Shown here in pieces: positions 50,987 through 59,850 of a stretch of DNA of 64,000 nt. This DNA comes from Brevibacillus reuszeri (GTDB taxonomy: Bacteria; Bacillota; Bacilli; Brevibacillales; Brevibacillaceae). The translations under genes were made by a program, and so were the position numbers. The stretch is taken from assembly GCF_002897295.1 (NCBI RefSeq), contig NZ_BEXF01000007.1, positions 1 through 64,000 of the forward strand. Direction: 5' to 3'. Position 1 is the first letter of the stretch; every line of letters begins with the position of its first letter. Under the pieces are notes generated by a model. That model did not search any database and was not told where the DNA came from. It saw nothing but the letters and a program-made list of their open reading frames with translations.

Positions 50987-51883
50987 GTGACACTGGCACA
51001 ATTGCAGGTGTTTGTCGCCGCGGCCAAGGCGGGTAGCTTCACAAGAGCTGCGGAGGAAATCGGCTTTACGCAATCGGCTGTCTCACAAATGATTCACGCC
51101 CTGGAAAAAGAGCTGGGCGTCTCCCTCTTTCACCGTAGTAGAAGCGGAATTACCCCCACTAGCATAGGTGAGCGTATGCTACAGCATGCGCGGGACATTT
51201 TGAACATCACCTCCTGCATGACTCAGGAAGCGAATATGGCTCGTGGTCTTGCCTCTGGGACACTTCGCATCGGGTCTATTCCAAGTGTAGCCTCCCGATT
51301 TTTACCTGGGCTACTCGGCAGCTTTCGCAAACGGTTCCCCGCTGTGGAAATTCTCCTGTTGGAGGGTGAAAATGACGAGATCAATTCGTGGTTAACCAAC
51401 TCTGTCGTCGACATCGGCTTTACTGTTCACGCAGACAAAGACCTGCAAACCATTCCGCTGTTGCAGGACGAGATGATGGTCATTCTCCCCGATACGCATC
51501 CGTTAAAGGATCATGCCACTCTCAGCTTTTCGCAGATCGCCAATTACTGCTTTATCATGCCAAAGGACGGCTGTATCAAAAACATGCTGCACAAAAACAG
51601 CATCAGTCCCTCGATTACGTTTGAAGTTCGTGACGTCACCACCATTTTGACCATGGTGCAGGAATACGTCGGAGTCACAGTCATGCCTGAGCTCTACATT
51701 CCGCAAATTATCCCAAAAGTGATCTCCATTCCCCTGCATCCCACTATTACGCGTGAGGTCGTTCTTGCCGCGAGAGACTGGCAGGCGGTCTCTCCGATCA
51801 CGGCGGAATTCGTTGTACACAGCCAGAAGTATGTAAAAGAATTGGAGCCAATTCACATAGCAAAACAGGGACAAAACCAATAG
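50987..51883 (+). CDS. LysR family transcriptional regulator
   Basis: A 298-residue regulator. The N-terminal winged HTH is standard (AAKAGSFTRAAEEIGFTQSA then VSQMIHALEKELGVSLFHRS). The effector domain spans about 90-290. It lies divergent from the SagB-type oxidoreductase gene, sharing a 137-bp region with three ATTAGTA-type half sites, so it probably controls that gene. The start is GTG with AAAGGAGGAG upstream. The effector is unknown. Confidence 0.92.
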   Translation: MTLAQLQVFVAAAKAGSFTRAAEEIGFTQSAVSQMIHALEKELGVSLFHRSRSGITPTSIGERMLQHARDILNITSCMTQEANMARGLASGTLRIGSIPSVASRFLPGLLGSFRKRFPAVEILLLEGENDEINSWLTNSVVDIGFTVHADKDLQTIPLLQDEMMVILPDTHPLKDHATLSFSQIANYCFIMPKDGCIKNMLHKNSISPSITFEVRDVTTILTMVQEYVGVTVMPELYIPQIIPKVISIPLHPTITREVVLAARDWQAVSPITAEFVVHSQKYVKELEPIHIAKQGQNQ

Positions 51884-51897
51884 CCGTTTTGTCCCTG
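51866..51897. terminator. Bidirectional terminator between lysR and mocR genes
   Basis: CAGGGACAAAAC (51866-51877) pairs perfectly with GTTTTGTCCCTG (51886-51897). It includes the lysR stop codon in its loop and has TTTTG on the minus side. Confidence 0.85.
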
Positions 51898-51911
51898 CCT
51901 CTTTCTATCTG

Positions 51912-53360
51912 TTATACACTTTGTAGACTGCGAATAATCTCGCTAAGTCGATGGATGCCTGTCTCCATATCTTGCAGCGACGCGTAACCATAGGAAATTC
52001 GCAGGTACCCCTCTGGCTCTTGTCCGTATATATTTCCTGGATTTAAAAGAATTCCTTGACGCAATGCCTTGCTAAACAGCTCCATCATGGATATTTTCCC
52101 GTTGATGTTCAGCCAGATCAGGAACCCTCCCTGCGGTATTTCCCACGTCGCCAGATCACTCATGTGCTTTTGCAGGGCGCAAATGACAGCTTCTCTCCGC
52201 ACCACAAGCTGCTCCCGTACTTCACTCATATGCTTCTCGTACAGTCCGCTTGCCAGCCATTCTGCGGCAACACGGGAAGAAAGCGAGCTTGCACCATAAT
52301 CCGTTTGCATTTTCAAATCGGACAGCCGCTCGATTACTGGCTCCGGCCCGACTACCCAGCCGATGCGAAGGCCCGGTGTCAGCGTCTTGGACAGGCTGCC
52401 CATATAAAGCACATGTCCGTGCCTGTCTTTCGCTTTTAACGGCGGAGGTGGTGGAGCATCGATCCATAGCTCGCGATAGATGTCGTCTTCAATAACCGGG
52501 AGCCGCTCAGTCTCGCAAACGCGCATGAGTTCTTCCCGACGACTATCAGACATCAGGATGCCCGTCGGATTATGAAAGCAGGGTATTGTGTATAAAATCG
52601 AGCTGTTTTCCTGCTTGCGCCGCTTGATGATCTCATCAGGCTTCAGTCCATGCTGATCGATCGGCAAGCCCGCCAGCTGCATGCCCGCAGATTGAAAAAC
52701 GTGCAACGAATATAGGTAGGATGGCTGCTCCAGTAATACGGTAGAGCCTCGCTGCAAAAGTCCGACAGAGATTAGTTGGAGCGCTTGTAATGCTCCCGAA
52801 ACAATCAGGATGGACGATGGTGATGCCTCAATTCCTTGTCGTCGCAAATAGTCGCTCAGCGCCTGTCGCAGAGGGTAGTATCCTCTAGGCTCCTCATACC
52901 CGAATCTCCCCAGCTCTCTTGTGACCTTATCCATAACATGCTTCATCATTTCCAAGGGAAAAATATCGGGAGAAAGCTCTCCTTTGCTGAGCTGAATCAA
53001 ATCAGGATCAAATTCATCCTGATTGATCTTTTTAACAGCTGTCAGGCTCGGCTTGTGCAGCCCCGATTTGACGTACTCATTCCAATCGGGAGGAGGCGTC
53101 GCAGCAAGCAATGTCCACGTATTGTTGACCACGACCGTTCCCATCCCCATTTTACCCTCGATCAATCCGTCCGCCGTCAGCTCCTCCAATGCTGTGATGA
53201 CCGTGCTTCTATTTACGCCAAACTGTTCTGCCAAAACACGTTGACTAGGAATTTTACTGCCAATTGGCCATTCCCCAGTAGAAATTTTGCCTCTGATATA
53301 GTCGATGATTTGCTGATATTTAGGCAGCTGACTTGCTTGGCTGCGCCGCTCTCTCGCCAT
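51912..53360 (-). CDS. MocR/GntR-type regulator with aminotransferase domain
   Basis: A 482-residue fusion regulator. The N-terminal GntR winged HTH (KYQQIIDYIRGKISTGEWPI then PSQRVLAEQFGVNRSTVITA) is joined to a fold-type-I aminotransferase domain with the PLP lysine in MGSLSKTLTPGLRIGWV. MocR proteins sense PLP or amino compounds. The frame opens at 53420, but that codon lies within a few bases of a predicted transcription start; AAGGG stands before the ATG at 53360. It is divergent from an EamA exporter gene and the gap contains three GTGGTTG repeats. Confidence 0.88.
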   Translation of the reverse strand: MARERRSQASQLPKYQQIIDYIRGKISTGEWPIGSKIPSQRVLAEQFGVNRSTVITALEELTADGLIEGKMGMGTVVVNNTWTLLAATPPPDWNEYVKSGLHKPSLTAVKKINQDEFDPDLIQLSKGELSPDIFPLEMMKHVMDKVTRELGRFGYEEPRGYYPLRQALSDYLRRQGIEASPSSILIVSGALQALQLISVGLLQRGSTVLLEQPSYLYSLHVFQSAGMQLAGLPIDQHGLKPDEIIKRRKQENSSILYTIPCFHNPTGILMSDSRREELMRVCETERLPVIEDDIYRELWIDAPPPPPLKAKDRHGHVLYMGSLSKTLTPGLRIGWVVGPEPVIERLSDLKMQTDYGASSLSSRVAAEWLASGLYEKHMSEVREQLVVRREAVICALQKHMSDLATWEIPQGGFLIWLNINGKISMMELFSKALRQGILLNPGNIYGQEPEGYLRISYGYASLQDMETGIHRLSEIIRSLQSV

Positions 53361-53396
53361 CTCATCCCATCCCTTTATAAATTCGTCTACGTGCGA

Positions 53397-53497
53397 GTGG
53401 TTGGTTTTTTTGTCACGCAAGTGGTTGCAGATATTTTATCACTTGTTGATTACGATGGTAAAAAGAATGAGGCAATATGCACAAGGTGGTTGGTTTT
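53397..53497. promoter_or_regulatory. Three GTGGTTG direct repeats between mocR and eamA
   Basis: GTGGTTGGTTTT at 53397-53408 and again at 53486-53497, plus GTGGTTG at 53421-53427. MocR-type regulators are known to bind direct repeats, so these are candidate operators. A minus-strand TTTACC-N18-TAAAAT promoter lies among them. Confidence 0.55.
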
Positions 53498-53525
53498 ACT
53501 TTACGTAAAGAGAGGAACGAGAGGC

Positions 53526-54455
53526 ATGTCCAATCATACCCGAATTCGAGTTTTCGCTGCGCATGGAATCAGTATTTTTCTTTGGGCATCCGCCTTTGCC
53601 GGAATACGTGTTGGACTTGAGGCATACTCACCAGAGCATCTGTCCGTTTTGCGTTTTCTCGTAGGCTCTCTTTTCCTGGCAATCCTGGCGCCCTTTTTTC
53701 GTGTTCGCTTGCCTGCGCTACGAGATGTACCCTTCCTGCTATTATTGGGGGCTTTGGGCTTTACAGTCTACCATACGGCGCTCAATTACGGAGAGCAGAC
53801 GATCAGTGCGGGGGTCGCAAGTCTGTTCGTAGCCACTACGCCTATCTTTGCTGCACTGCTTGCCCTCCTGTTCTTTCGAGAACGCTTTGGGATAAAAGGG
53901 TGGATCGGCGCTCTGATTGGTTTTACTGGTGTGGCACTGAGCTCTATCGGCACAGGTAAACCTATCCAGCTAAGCAGCGGAATCTTTCTGATTCTTTTGG
54001 CTTCTTTTTCGGAGAGCATTTACTTCGCCTTTCAAAAAAAGTATGTAGAAAAGTACGGATCGTTTGCCTTTACCGCTTACACGATTTGGGCGGGAACGCT
54101 GTTTATGCTCGTGTTTTTGCCGGGACTGGATACGGCAGTGATGCAAGCACCGCTTGACGTGACACTCAGTGTTTTGTATCTCGGCATTTTTCCGAGTGTC
54201 GTGGCTTATTTGACTCTTGCTTACGTGACATCGGTAGTCGGCACTTCGGAAGCAACCAGCTCGCTTTATCTCACTCCGGCTCTTGCCTTTTTGATTGCGT
54301 GGGTTTGGCTAAAGGAAGTGCCCTCGCTTCTCACGATCATCGGGGGAGTAGTTACGCTCGGGGGAGTTTTGCTCTCCACTGTTAAAACTGGCAAGACTGG
54401 CACTACGATACCCCAGACAGAAAAAAGAGGCACTGCTCACGTTAAAAATGTGTGA
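53526..54455 (+). CDS. EamA (DMT superfamily) exporter
   Basis: A 309-residue permease with ten membrane helices in two EamA repeats. The first starts HGISIFLWASAFAGIRVGLE, the second FLILLASFSESIYFAFQKKY. Such proteins export amino acids or metabolites. The open frame runs back to 52836 inside the antisense of mocR, but only the part from the ATG at 53526 has family similarity and a GAGAGG site in front. Divergence from a MocR regulator suggests control by it; MocR-EamA pairs are common. Confidence 0.88.
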   Translation: MSNHTRIRVFAAHGISIFLWASAFAGIRVGLEAYSPEHLSVLRFLVGSLFLAILAPFFRVRLPALRDVPFLLLLGALGFTVYHTALNYGEQTISAGVASLFVATTPIFAALLALLFFRERFGIKGWIGALIGFTGVALSSIGTGKPIQLSSGIFLILLASFSESIYFAFQKKYVEKYGSFAFTAYTIWAGTLFMLVFLPGLDTAVMQAPLDVTLSVLYLGIFPSVVAYLTLAYVTSVVGTSEATSSLYLTPALAFLIAWVWLKEVPSLLTIIGGVVTLGGVLLSTVKTGKTGTTIPQTEKRGTAHVKNV

Positions 54456-54473
54456 GCCTGTGCCTATGCTTTC

Positions 54474-55229
54474 TTATTGCTGCAAGGAATGATCCCTCCG
54501 ACGAGAAAATGCGATTTTGTCATAGGTGAGCGCAGCCAGAATCGCTCCTGCAAGCGGTCCTATGAGATAAATCGGAAATTGGCTCCAGTAGACCTTGCCG
54601 CCCATCAACGAATCGATGACATATGGTCCAAATGTGCGAGCCGGATTGAAGGAAGAACCTGTCGGACCTGCCGTCATCATAATAATTCCTGCTACTGTCA
54701 AACCGATGATCAGACCCGCAAATCCTGCTGGTGCTCGCTGATCAACCGCAACACCCATGATCACGAGCATCAGTACGTAAGCCTCAATCGCTTCGATTAC
54801 CATTCCGCGAATATAGCTCGTGTCTGCTGAAAGTACCGTTGCACCCAAATTTCCAATGACGGCGCCATCGCTGCCCAGTACAGCCACGATCCCTAGAGCA
54901 CCAACTACCCCACCCACCAATTGGGCAGCGATATAAGCCGGGACCTCCTGCCAGGAGAACCGCCCGACAGATGCCAAAGCCACTGTGACAGCAGGATTGA
55001 TATGGCACCCGGAGACTTTGCCAAACGTGTAGATCATCGCCGCCACAATCAATCCAAATGCCAGGCTAACCACACCTATATCTGCGAGAGTGGCCGCCTG
55101 ATTGCTTTTGGCTGTCAAAATCCCTAAAAAAGCCGCTGTTCCTGGTCCGATCAGAACTAACAGAGCAGTTCCTATCAGCTCAGCAGCACTCCGCTTCCAC
55201 AGAGAAGGGGGATGCTCCATTGTCCCCAC
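54474..55229 (-). CDS. MIP family channel (aquaporin/aquaglyceroporin)
   Basis: A 251-residue channel with six membrane helices and both NPA boxes: HINPAV in the first half and SFNPARTFGP in the second. The Arg after the second NPA is present. It lies 8 bp after the formaldehyde dehydrogenase gene on the same strand, so it is co-transcribed. The cargo is unknown; besides water and glycerol, small aldehydes or alcohols are possible given the operon partner (inference). About 20 extra residues are present at the N-terminus. Confidence 0.9.
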   Translation of the reverse strand: MGTMEHPPSLWKRSAAELIGTALLVLIGPGTAAFLGILTAKSNQAATLADIGVVSLAFGLIVAAMIYTFGKVSGCHINPAVTVALASVGRFSWQEVPAYIAAQLVGGVVGALGIVAVLGSDGAVIGNLGATVLSADTSYIRGMVIEAIEAYVLMLVIMGVAVDQRAPAGFAGLIIGLTVAGIIMMTAGPTGSSFNPARTFGPYVIDSLMGGKVYWSQFPIYLIGPLAGAILAALTYDKIAFSRRRDHSLQQ

Positions 55230-55237
55230 CTTCCTCT

Positions 55238-56455
55238 CTAACGACGTACCAGCCCGTGCGGATCAATGACGAACTTCTTGGCTGCGCCACTGTCAAACTC
55301 GCTGTAGCCTTTCGGTGCATCATCGATCGAGATGAGCGTCGCATTGACAGCTTTGGCAATTTGCGCGCGTCCACTCAAAATGGACATCATCAGGCTATGG
55401 TTGTATTTCATGACAGGAGTTTGCCCAGTCACAAACGTATGCGCCTTTGCCCAGCCCAGTCCGAAGCGAATTTTCAGTGTTCCTTCCTGGGCATCGGCAT
55501 CAATCCCGCCCGGGTCACCCGTCACGTACAGGCCAGGAATTCCCAGTCCTCCGCCTACACGCGTAACTGTCATGATCGAATTCAATACAGTTGCGGGCGC
55601 TTCTGAATGATTCGGTCCGTGACCATGCGCTTCAAAGCCCACGCAATCGACTGCGCAATCCACCACTGGCTCGCCCAGTATTTGCTCGATCAGCTCACCG
55701 AGATTGTCATGCTTGCCAAGGTCCACCGTCTCGCAGCCAAAGCTTCTCGCCTGCGCCAGCCTCTCTGGGTTGAGATCGCCGACAATCACGACCGAGGCAC
55801 CTAGCAGCTGTGCGGAATGAGCTGCTGCCAAACCAACGGGACCAGCCCCTGCGATGTAGACTGTTGAGCCTGGCTTCACGCCTGCACTCACAGCACCGTG
55901 GAAGCCAGTCGGGAATATATCAGAGAGCATGGTCAGATCGAGAATTTTTTCCATCGCTTTTTCTTTGTCCGGGAATTTGAGCAATTGGAAATCGGCGTAA
56001 GGAACCATCACGTACTCCGATTGACCGCCTACCCATCCGCCCATGTCCACATATCCGTAGGCTGATCCAGGACGATCCGGGTTGACGTTTAGACATACAT
56101 GTGTTTTTTGCTCCCGGCAGCTACGGCAACGACCACACGCAATATTAAACGGAACAGAAACGAGATCGCCTTTTTTAATAAATTCGACATCTCTGCCTAC
56201 CTCGAGCACTTCCCCGGTAATTTCATGCCCCAGCACCAAGCCCTCTGGCGCGGTTGTCCGTCCACGTACCATATGCTGATCGCTACCGCATATATTAGTA
56301 GTAACAACCTTCAGAATCACTCCATGATCACACTTGCGTCCGACGTTCAGTGGGTTTACTCCAGGTCCATCGCGCAGAACCAAATCTGGATAACCAATGT
56401 CCTCCACACCTACTCTGCCCGTTCCTTTGTACACGACTGCTTTGTTTCCTGCCAT
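55238..56455 (-). CDS. fdhA: Glutathione-independent formaldehyde dehydrogenase (zinc ADH family)
   Basis: A 405-residue NAD-dependent enzyme of the zinc alcohol dehydrogenase family, close to Pseudomonas formaldehyde dehydrogenase/dismutase. Catalytic zinc ligands are in NICGSDQH and GHEITGEV; the structural zinc Cys are in CGRCRSCREQKTHVC. The Rossmann motif is AGAGPVGLAAA. Long inserts typical of FdhA are present (DRPGSAYGYVDMGGWVGGQS). It oxidises formaldehyde or other aldehydes to acids. AAGGAGG precedes the ATG. A sigma-54-type promoter lies about 60 bp upstream. Confidence 0.9.
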   Translation of the reverse strand: MAGNKAVVYKGTGRVGVEDIGYPDLVLRDGPGVNPLNVGRKCDHGVILKVVTTNICGSDQHMVRGRTTAPEGLVLGHEITGEVLEVGRDVEFIKKGDLVSVPFNIACGRCRSCREQKTHVCLNVNPDRPGSAYGYVDMGGWVGGQSEYVMVPYADFQLLKFPDKEKAMEKILDLTMLSDIFPTGFHGAVSAGVKPGSTVYIAGAGPVGLAAAHSAQLLGASVVIVGDLNPERLAQARSFGCETVDLGKHDNLGELIEQILGEPVVDCAVDCVGFEAHGHGPNHSEAPATVLNSIMTVTRVGGGLGIPGLYVTGDPGGIDADAQEGTLKIRFGLGWAKAHTFVTGQTPVMKYNHSLMMSILSGRAQIAKAVNATLISIDDAPKGYSEFDSGAAKKFVIDPHGLVRR

Positions 56456-56512
56456 CTATACCCCTCCTTAGATCGTTTCGCTCGTTAGGAAGCGATTACA
56501 GTGACTAGCTAT

Positions 56513-56528
56513 AGCAGATTTTGTACCA
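56513..56528 (-). promoter_or_regulatory. Sigma-54-type promoter of fdhA and the aquaporin gene
   Basis: On the minus strand TGGTAC-N5-CTGCT, against the consensus TGGCAC-N5-TTGCW. GG and GC are exactly 10 nt apart as required. A Fis-type sigma-54 activator is encoded divergently next to it, which strongly supports the call. Confidence 0.7.
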
Positions 56529-56580
56529 ACGGGAAAAATAGCAGTCAAATCCGCTTTCGTACACGCCCTGCTTCGCATAG

Positions 56581-56597
56581 TGTTACAAAACAGGACA
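56581..56597. promoter_or_regulatory. Possible activator-binding site
   Basis: TGTTACAAAACAGGACA, with TGT/ACA ends, about 60-70 bp upstream of the sigma-54 promoter. This is the usual position of an upstream activating sequence, but the symmetry is weak. Confidence 0.3.
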
Positions 56598-56632
56598 AAC
56601 GAGTGTGGATTTTCGTGACAACTGCTCAACTT

Positions 56633-56661
56633 TTGAAATTTTCTTACTTTTCTTGTGTTAT
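56633..56661 (+). promoter_or_regulatory. Probable sigma-A promoter of the AcoR-like gene
   Basis: TTGAAA (56633-56638), a 17-bp spacer, TGTTAT (56656-56661); a TATACT overlaps at 56659. Confidence 0.5.
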
Positions 56662-56708
56662 ACTATCTTTGAGTTGAGACATTCCATTTCCTGTAAGGAG
56701 GTGTAATT

Positions 56709-58469
56709 GTGTCTTCAGTCGTGTATTCCCATGAATTTGAAATGATTCGGGAATCATGGCAGCGCTGCTATGCCCAAGGCTTTCTTCCTACAGATTCTGT
56801 ACGTGGTCAGTTGCTGTCTGAGAGTCAAATCCTCTCCCTACAAAAAGACTCCCGTTTCCTTTTGGAGCACGCAATCCCCGTTTTTGATTCCCTATATCCA
56901 CTCTACAAGCATGCCGAGTACATCGCTGTTCTCACTGATCGCCACGGCACCATCATCCACACTGTTTCCACTCCGGAATTTCAGGAGCTGGCTGACTCAA
57001 TCTACATGCTACCTGGAGCCAATTGGCTGGAGAATACGATGGGAACCAATGCCATGGGCGTAACGCTACTTGAGAAAAAGCCTGTTCTTGTCTATGGTGA
57101 GGATCATTTTTACCGGACCAATCATTTTCTCGCGTGTGCTGCCAGTCCCATCTTCAACTCTATGGGAGAATTGCTTGGAGCAGTAAACATCAGCTGCCGC
57201 ATCGAGCAATATACGTCCTCTATTCTACCTTTGGTAACGATGCTTGCAGACAGCTTGCAAAATCGACTCTTGCTCAGCGAAGCCCGGCAAGAACACTTGC
57301 TTACTCTCAGACACATGGAAAAGCTGGAAAATGAACATCCCACTCCTCTACTCACTCTCGACAGCGATCAGCGTATCGTTCGTGCCAATCGTGCGGCAGA
57401 ACGGATTATTGGCCGAGACTGTCTGGGTAAGGAGTTTAGCATAAAGGATGGCTACGTCATGGAAAGCATCTCGGACCATTCCCAGAGATTATGGCGTTCG
57501 ATCACCATACGTCCGCGATCCACCGCCAAGCAAAAGCATTATGTGTTTGACGATATTTTTGGTACATGCCCGACCATCACACGTGTGAAGCAGCTTGCTA
57601 TTAGAGCTGCCTCCATGGAAACGCCCCTTCTGCTCAGCGGAGAAAGCGGTACTGGCAAGGAATTATTTGCCCAAGCCATTCATTCCGCTAGCCCACGCAG
57701 TGATCAGCCCTTTATTGCCGTCAATTGCAGTGCGATTCCGGAAGACTTGGTTGAAAGCGAGCTGTTTGGTTATGAGCGCGGTGCATTTACCGGAGCAAAA
57801 GCCGAGGGCAGTATCGGAAAATTCGAAGCTGCTCACAACGGCACGCTGTTTCTCGATGAGATCGGTGATATGTCGCTTCGTGCCCAAGCCGCCTTGCTGC
57901 GAGCGGTGCAAGAAAAAGTCATTACGCCAGTCGGCAGTGTAAAAAGTAAGCATGTGAATGTGCGCATTATCGCTGCCACACACAAACATCTGCCCGACGA
58001 GATTCGCTCCAAGCGTTTTCGTGAGGATTTGTACTATCGGCTAAAAGGAATCCAGCTGACACTGCCTCCTCTGCGCAAGCGAAGCGACATCGGCGCACTG
58101 GCTACCCACTTGCTGCACAAGCTTGATGCTAGCACCTCTCTTTCTCACGAGGCGTTAGCGCATTTGCACCACCATTCGTGGCCTGGGAACGTCCGGGAGC
58201 TAAACAGCATCCTAGTCCAAGCTGCGTTTTTAGCGGAGGGAGGACAAATCGAGCCTGTCCATCTACAATGGGAGCAAGATTTACCCGAGGGAAACACCCT
58301 GTCTCCCCATCCTTCGCATAGACTATCGCTCGAAGAAACCGAGAAGGAAACGATTTTGCGTACATTGGATTCCACGCGCTGGAATATTAGTCGCGCGGCC
58401 CAGCTGCTTCAGGTTAGCCGCAATACCCTATATCGCAAGCTGACGGAGTACGGCTTTCATCGGCAGTAA
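56709..58469 (+). CDS. Sigma-54-dependent activator, AcoR-like
   Basis: A 586-residue enhancer-binding protein. Residues about 1-190 form a GAF-type sensor, beginning RESWQRCYAQGFLPTD as in AcoR. A PAS-like segment is possible at about 215-275. The AAA+ core (about 285-520) has Walker A GESGTGKELF and the sigma-54 contact loop GAFTGA, then GTLFLDEIGD. A Fis-type HTH ends the protein (ISRAAQLLQVSRNTLYRKL). It is divergent from fdhA, whose promoter is sigma-54-like, so it probably activates it in response to an aldehyde or related signal. The start is GTG after AAGGAGGTG. Confidence 0.92.
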   Translation: MSSVVYSHEFEMIRESWQRCYAQGFLPTDSVRGQLLSESQILSLQKDSRFLLEHAIPVFDSLYPLYKHAEYIAVLTDRHGTIIHTVSTPEFQELADSIYMLPGANWLENTMGTNAMGVTLLEKKPVLVYGEDHFYRTNHFLACAASPIFNSMGELLGAVNISCRIEQYTSSILPLVTMLADSLQNRLLLSEARQEHLLTLRHMEKLENEHPTPLLTLDSDQRIVRANRAAERIIGRDCLGKEFSIKDGYVMESISDHSQRLWRSITIRPRSTAKQKHYVFDDIFGTCPTITRVKQLAIRAASMETPLLLSGESGTGKELFAQAIHSASPRSDQPFIAVNCSAIPEDLVESELFGYERGAFTGAKAEGSIGKFEAAHNGTLFLDEIGDMSLRAQAALLRAVQEKVITPVGSVKSKHVNVRIIAATHKHLPDEIRSKRFREDLYYRLKGIQLTLPPLRKRSDIGALATHLLHKLDASTSLSHEALAHLHHHSWPGNVRELNSILVQAAFLAEGGQIEPVHLQWEQDLPEGNTLSPHPSHRLSLEETEKETILRTLDSTRWNISRAAQLLQVSRNTLYRKLTEYGFHRQ

Positions 58470-58478
58470 ACAAAAAAT

Positions 58479-58504
58479 GCGGCACCTCCGAATGGGAGTG
58501 CCGC
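58479..58504. terminator. Bidirectional terminator between AcoR-like and GH15 genes
   Basis: GCGGCAC.CTCC pairs with GGGAG.TGCCGC around a GAAT loop; both genes end on it. Confidence 0.8.
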
Positions 58505-58520
58505 TCTTTACATATATGCT

Positions 58521-59606
58521 TCAGGCAAGCCCAAGCTCAGCTGCCAGAACAAGATACATCGCGTGAGACCAGAGCAGCGGGACAGCTGGTTCACCCGAGC
58601 GCTCTACCCAGGACGAATAGTCTGGCGGCGAAAGCAAATGCTCCTGCACTTGCTCAGGCAAGCCTGCATCTTTTCGCTGAGACACGATCCATGCGGCGAT
58701 ATCATATGCCTCCTGACCTCTACCTGTCCGGGCGTAGTACCATCCCAGCCACGCTGACAAAAGCAGCCATTGCCCGCCGCCATAGTACGTATCAGACGCG
58801 TAGCGATGAACACCGTGCCCTGCCAGCAGCTCCCTTTCAATCGCCTGTACCGTCTGAATCATACGTGGATCATCTACCTCTACCAAACCAAAGGGAAGTG
58901 TCAGCCATAAAAGACTGGCATCTACAGCAGTATTGCCGATCGACTTTACAAATTGACCGTTTGCCGTGCCGTTCGCAAAAACGAATTGTCGAATCGACTC
59001 TGCCAGCTGCACCAGCTCAGGTGCTCTTTCAGGCAAAAAAGCTTCCATTGCCTTGACTCCTGCAAAAATAGCTGCCAGCGTCACTGGATGCACCCGGTCA
59101 CCTGCTTCTTCCCAGCAATCAAAATTGGGCAGCTGCCAACAGGCCGTCAAATAATCGAGTGTCAGCTCAATCGATGGCATCAGCTGCCTGATCAAATCGG
59201 CTTCTCCGCTATCGTGTACATGACGAGCCAGCCCCCACAGCCAGGTTCCGTATCCATCGAGTTGAAAGCTGCCCCAATCCCCGATGACTTCCTCTCCGTC
59301 CACAGTGTAGCGGGTATGCAAAAAACGGTCACTCCCTGTTTCTCCCCCGCGGTCCCCTGCCTTTACTGCATCTATCGCCGCTCTCGCCTTTTGTTCATGC
59401 CTGTTAATGACGCGATCACACCACTTATAGAAACGGCTTGCGCTCTCGTGCTGGCCAACACGATTCATTGCGTAAGCCGTAAAGGCTCCATCACGAAGCC
59501 ATGCATACTTGTAATGAGTAAAGGCCGGTGAGGCGATATACGCCCCTGACGTAGCCTGGTGCCGCAAGATCAGCTGAATACTTTGTGTGCACAGGGTATT
59601 GGTCAT
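58521..59606 (-). CDS. Glycoside hydrolase family 15-like protein
   Basis: A 361-residue cytoplasmic (alpha/alpha)6-barrel enzyme. The segments YAWLRDGAFTAYAM, DWGSFQLDGYGTWLWG and CWEEAGDRVHPVTLAA (with the likely general acid Glu) resemble GH15 glucoamylase or trehalase proteins. It lacks the roughly 250-residue N-terminal beta-domain of full bacterial GH15 enzymes, so it is a catalytic-domain-only form. No signal peptide, so it acts on internal alpha-glucan or trehalose-like sugars. The frame opens at 59645, but GGGGGG is eight bases before the ATG at 59606. Confidence 0.85.
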   Translation of the reverse strand: MTNTLCTQSIQLILRHQATSGAYIASPAFTHYKYAWLRDGAFTAYAMNRVGQHESASRFYKWCDRVINRHEQKARAAIDAVKAGDRGGETGSDRFLHTRYTVDGEEVIGDWGSFQLDGYGTWLWGLARHVHDSGEADLIRQLMPSIELTLDYLTACWQLPNFDCWEEAGDRVHPVTLAAIFAGVKAMEAFLPERAPELVQLAESIRQFVFANGTANGQFVKSIGNTAVDASLLWLTLPFGLVEVDDPRMIQTVQAIERELLAGHGVHRYASDTYYGGGQWLLLSAWLGWYYARTGRGQEAYDIAAWIVSQRKDAGLPEQVQEHLLSPPDYSSWVERSGEPAVPLLWSHAMYLVLAAELGLA

Positions 59607-59791
59607 CACACGATCCCCCCTCAGCAAAAGACAAGCCTGCGTCATAAGCAGCCTATGCGCGCTCGTCTTTTAGCCATGCTGCTATAGCATATGCGTCAAT
59701 TTACATCATGTGTCCATGATGCCCTCTTCACAAGCATAGAAAACCTGACTGCGTCATTCCTTTGGGAAGGCTGCGACTGCACCTATCTGCA

Positions 59792-59826
59792 CAAAAACCC
59801 CACTGGAAGAACTTATCCAGCAGGGT
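59792..59826 (-). terminator. Terminator of the second inositol-phosphatase-family gene
   Basis: ACCCCACTGG (59797-59806) pairs with CCAGCAGGGT (59817-59826) with one mismatch, followed on the minus strand by TTTTTG. The rest of 59607-59850 holds no supported gene. Confidence 0.8.
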
Positions 59827-59850
59827 CACAGTGTGCTCTTGTATTAAGTT

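Noticed and set aside
52836..53525. N-terminal extension of the EamA frame across mocR
   Set aside because: The open frame is antisense to mocR. Family similarity and the ribosome binding site begin only at 53526.
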